Source: DASWVC01 sp036401335 (GTDB taxonomy: Bacteria; Verrucomicrobiota; Verrucomicrobiia; Chthoniobacterales; JAFAMB01). Taken from it: a DNA stretch of 51,600 bases. Shown here in pieces: positions 49,997-51,600 of this stretch. Position 1 is the first letter of the stretch; each line of letters starts with the position of its first letter. The notes under the pieces are model-generated. The model was not told the origin of the DNA and did no database searches. It saw only the letters and a program-made list of their open reading frames with translations. A program made the position numbers and the translations under genes. Location: contig DASWVC010000119.1 of NCBI GenBank assembly GCA_036401335.1, forward strand, positions 1-51,600. Reading direction: 5' to 3'.

Positions 49997-51265
49997 GTGA
50001 TCCATGGGCACCGGTTCTCACAGGCGAAGGCAGGAGGTGAGAGCCGCCCTGGACGCATCGAGGAAAATAATCCTTCCGCGGACGGTTCGGTCGTCGGCAA
50101 TTCCCCTTCGGCACTCTGGTTCAGCGACACCGACGTCGGAAGGGTGTGGGTGTTTGATGGCGCCGCTAAGTTGCCGCCTGCGGTCTGGCGAAATGCCTTT
50201 CGCGGCCATTTGTGCGACCACCGGTTCTATGAGGTTACTGAATCCACGCTGGCCGACCAGTTCGATTCTCGCTACTTTTTGCTGCAAGACCGGGCCAGCG
50301 GAGCCTATGCCGTGCAGCCGTTCTTCTTCGTCCGTCAGGACCTTGCGGCCGGCTTGGCGCCTGGGGCCCGTGCGTGGGTGGAGCGCCTGCGCCGGCGGTG
50401 GCCAAACTTGTTTTACCTCAGGATGCTGATGGTGGGCAGCCCTGCCGCCGAGGGCCGGCTCGATCGCCGGGAACGGTGGGCCTGCCTTGCCCTGCGTCAG
50501 GCGCTCTTGGGCTATGCCCGCGCCGCGCGACCTTCGATCATCCTGCTGAAAGACTTCCCGGCGGAGTACCGGCCTGTGCTCCAGGATTTCTGCGCGCACG
50601 GGTTCCGAAGGATGCCGGGGTTGCCGGGGGCGCAACTTCGGTTGAACTTTTCCACCTTTGAGGACTACCTGCAAACACGCCTGAGCAAGGCATACCGCAA
50701 GAGCCTCCGGCGCAAGTTCAAGGCGCTCGCGCAAGGCCCTCCCCTCAAGATGGACGTGGTAACGGACTTGAGCCCTCACCTCGACGAGGTGCTGGCGTTG
50801 CACCGGCAGGTCTACGATCGGGCACGCCTGCGTTTCGAACGGCTTAACCGGGCTTACTTTTTGCAACTCAACGACCGTATGGCCGAGCGCATCCGTGGTT
50901 TCCTATGGCGCCGTGAAGGACGTCTGATTGCGTTTAACCTGTGCCTCGAGCATGAAGGAACGTTGCACGACCTGGAGGTGGGATTCGATTACCGGGTCGC
51001 CCTTGACCTCCACCTTTACTTTGTCACCTGGCGCGACGTCATCTCGTGGTGCCTGGACCGGGGTTTGCACACGTACCAAGCCGGTCCACTCCATTATGAC
51101 CCGAAGTTCCACCTTCGGCTGGAACTGCTGCCGCAAGACATTTACGCCCGGCATCGGTCGCGGTGGTTGAACCCGATAATGGGGCTGGTAATGGACTTGC
51201 TGGGCCCAGTCCGGCACGAGCCGATCCTGAAGCGCTTTCCCAACTACCTGGAACTGTTCGGCTGA
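49997..51265 (+). CDS. GNAT/FemAB-like (BioF2-like) acyltransferase
   Basis: A 422-residue cytoplasmic protein starting at GTG 49997. The C-terminal half (about 215-410) fits the acetyltransferase_6/BioF2-like fold: LRLNFSTFEDYLQTRLSKAY, YRKSLRRKFKAL (typical KxxRxxRR acceptor entry), GFLWRREGRLIAFNLCLEHE and LHDLEVGFDYR, ending with YQAGPLHYDPKFHLRLELLPQD. These enzymes move acyl or aminoacyl groups on envelope glycans or lipids, for instance in exopolysaccharide synthesis. The N-terminal half (about 50-200) is the less conserved first GNAT repeat. The first 40 residues are probably unstructured, so a later start is possible. Confidence 0.82.
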   Translation: MIHGHRFSQAKAGGESRPGRIEENNPSADGSVVGNSPSALWFSDTDVGRVWVFDGAAKLPPAVWRNAFRGHLCDHRFYEVTESTLADQFDSRYFLLQDRASGAYAVQPFFFVRQDLAAGLAPGARAWVERLRRRWPNLFYLRMLMVGSPAAEGRLDRRERWACLALRQALLGYARAARPSIILLKDFPAEYRPVLQDFCAHGFRRMPGLPGAQLRLNFSTFEDYLQTRLSKAYRKSLRRKFKALAQGPPLKMDVVTDLSPHLDEVLALHRQVYDRARLRFERLNRAYFLQLNDRMAERIRGFLWRREGRLIAFNLCLEHEGTLHDLEVGFDYRVALDLHLYFVTWRDVISWCLDRGLHTYQAGPLHYDPKFHLRLELLPQDIYARHRSRWLNPIMGLVMDLLGPVRHEPILKRFPNYLELFG

Positions 51266-51600
51266 TCGGAGCGGTCGTCCGTGGATGATGGGGCTTCACC
51301 AAGGAATATTTGGCGAACCTGCGAAGGGTTGAAAGCTGGCGTGACGAACGGCCGGGGCCAATGGCACTAAGATAACGATCTTCAGACCGTAAAGCGGCAC
51401 CGGATCGAGCGGCGGCTGGTAAGGCGGCGAGTCCCTTCGCCGCCGGGGTATCGGGGTGGACCGCAACCCCCGTTGCACCTGCCTGGCCGGGGCGGTTGCC
51501 CTTACCCGCCGGCCTTCCTGTCCGGTCGGCAGGGAACACCAACCTCCAACCATTCACGGAAAGCGCCGTTGCGGTACCCAAACGCCATCCGACGGGGGTC
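51266..51600. other. Gene-free tail with palindromic repeat unit
   Basis: No gene of real quality is visible in these bases; minus-strand open frames of 180 and 85 codons are GC-driven. The block 51369-51420 (TAAGATAACGATCTTC, then GATCGAGCGGC) aligns with the left arm of the 6272-6613 element (TTAAGATACAGGTAT, then ACTCGAGCGCC), so the repeat extends about 75 bases upstream of the palindrome at 51423-51444. Confidence 0.5.
51423..51444. repeat. Dispersed palindromic repeat, copy 4
   Basis: Same hairpin as copy 1 with no base change: GGCGGCGA, loop GTCCCT, TCGCCGCC. The flanking CTGGTAA before and GGGG after match copy 1 closely, and the upstream 50 bases are also related to that copy. Confidence 0.8.

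Overview
The window is a GC-rich, gene-dense bacterial chromosome segment. An outer membrane is implied by an LpxR-type lipid A deacylase homologue. A SWIB-domain protein, a GH57 (DUF1957) enzyme, a class II FBPase and the overall gene mix point to the Planctomycetota-Verrucomicrobiota-Chlamydiota group, most likely Verrucomicrobiota. The taxonomic call is inference; there is no rRNA or marker gene here. I saw no tRNA, rRNA, CRISPR array, transposase or prophage module.

Layout. 0.1-3.3 kb (minus): a GH57 alpha-glucan enzyme overlapping a secreted FlgD-Ig-like protein. 3.3-10.5 kb (plus): a secreted alpha/beta hydrolase, a secreted protein with caspase-like His/Cys motifs, biotin synthase, a Ski2-like helicase, a small membrane protein and a MOSC protein; the gaps hold AT-rich inverted boxes and a palindromic repeat pair. 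10.6-17.3 kb (minus): a K+ channel, a small unknown, a zinc alcohol dehydrogenase, RecD2, SWIB and Lgt. 17.4-20.4 kb (plus): DUF2905, a His-rich mini-protein, a tandem Usp and a CNNM/CorC protein. 20.4-26.3 kb: a broken 2-hydroxyacid dehydrogenase, then envelope and lipid genes (pssA, psd, mgtC, cardiolipin synthase, slipin). 26.6-31.8 kb (plus): a GT4-(alpha/alpha)6 protein coupled by an ATGA overlap to a GH130 enzyme, then GlpX-type FBPase. 32-40.4 kb (plus): a histidine kinase, DoxX, a receiver-only regulator, an M23 peptidase, an LpxR homologue, an SSS symporter with a small membrane partner, and a Gly/Tyr-rich peptidoglycan-binding protein. 40.7-51.3 kb: a PAS-PAS-PAS-GAF hybrid kinase, phosphoketolase, an ABC-F (Uup-like) ATPase, an S41 C-terminal processing peptidase (minus), a small unknown and a GNAT/BioF2-like acyltransferase.

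Themes. Glucan and mannoside handling (GH57, GT/GH130), phosphoketolase and FBPase sugar-phosphate flux, phosphatidylethanolamine and cardiolipin synthesis, and envelope maintenance dominate. The least explained material is non-coding: at least four copies of a GGCGGCGA/TCGCCGCC palindrome, and inverted GTATCAAT/ATTGATAC and AATTGTATCAA boxes in several gaps. Together they build a near-symmetric element of about 340 bp at 6272-6613. Among proteins, the caspase-like secreted protein and the GT4-toroid/GH130 pair are the best candidates for undescribed biology.
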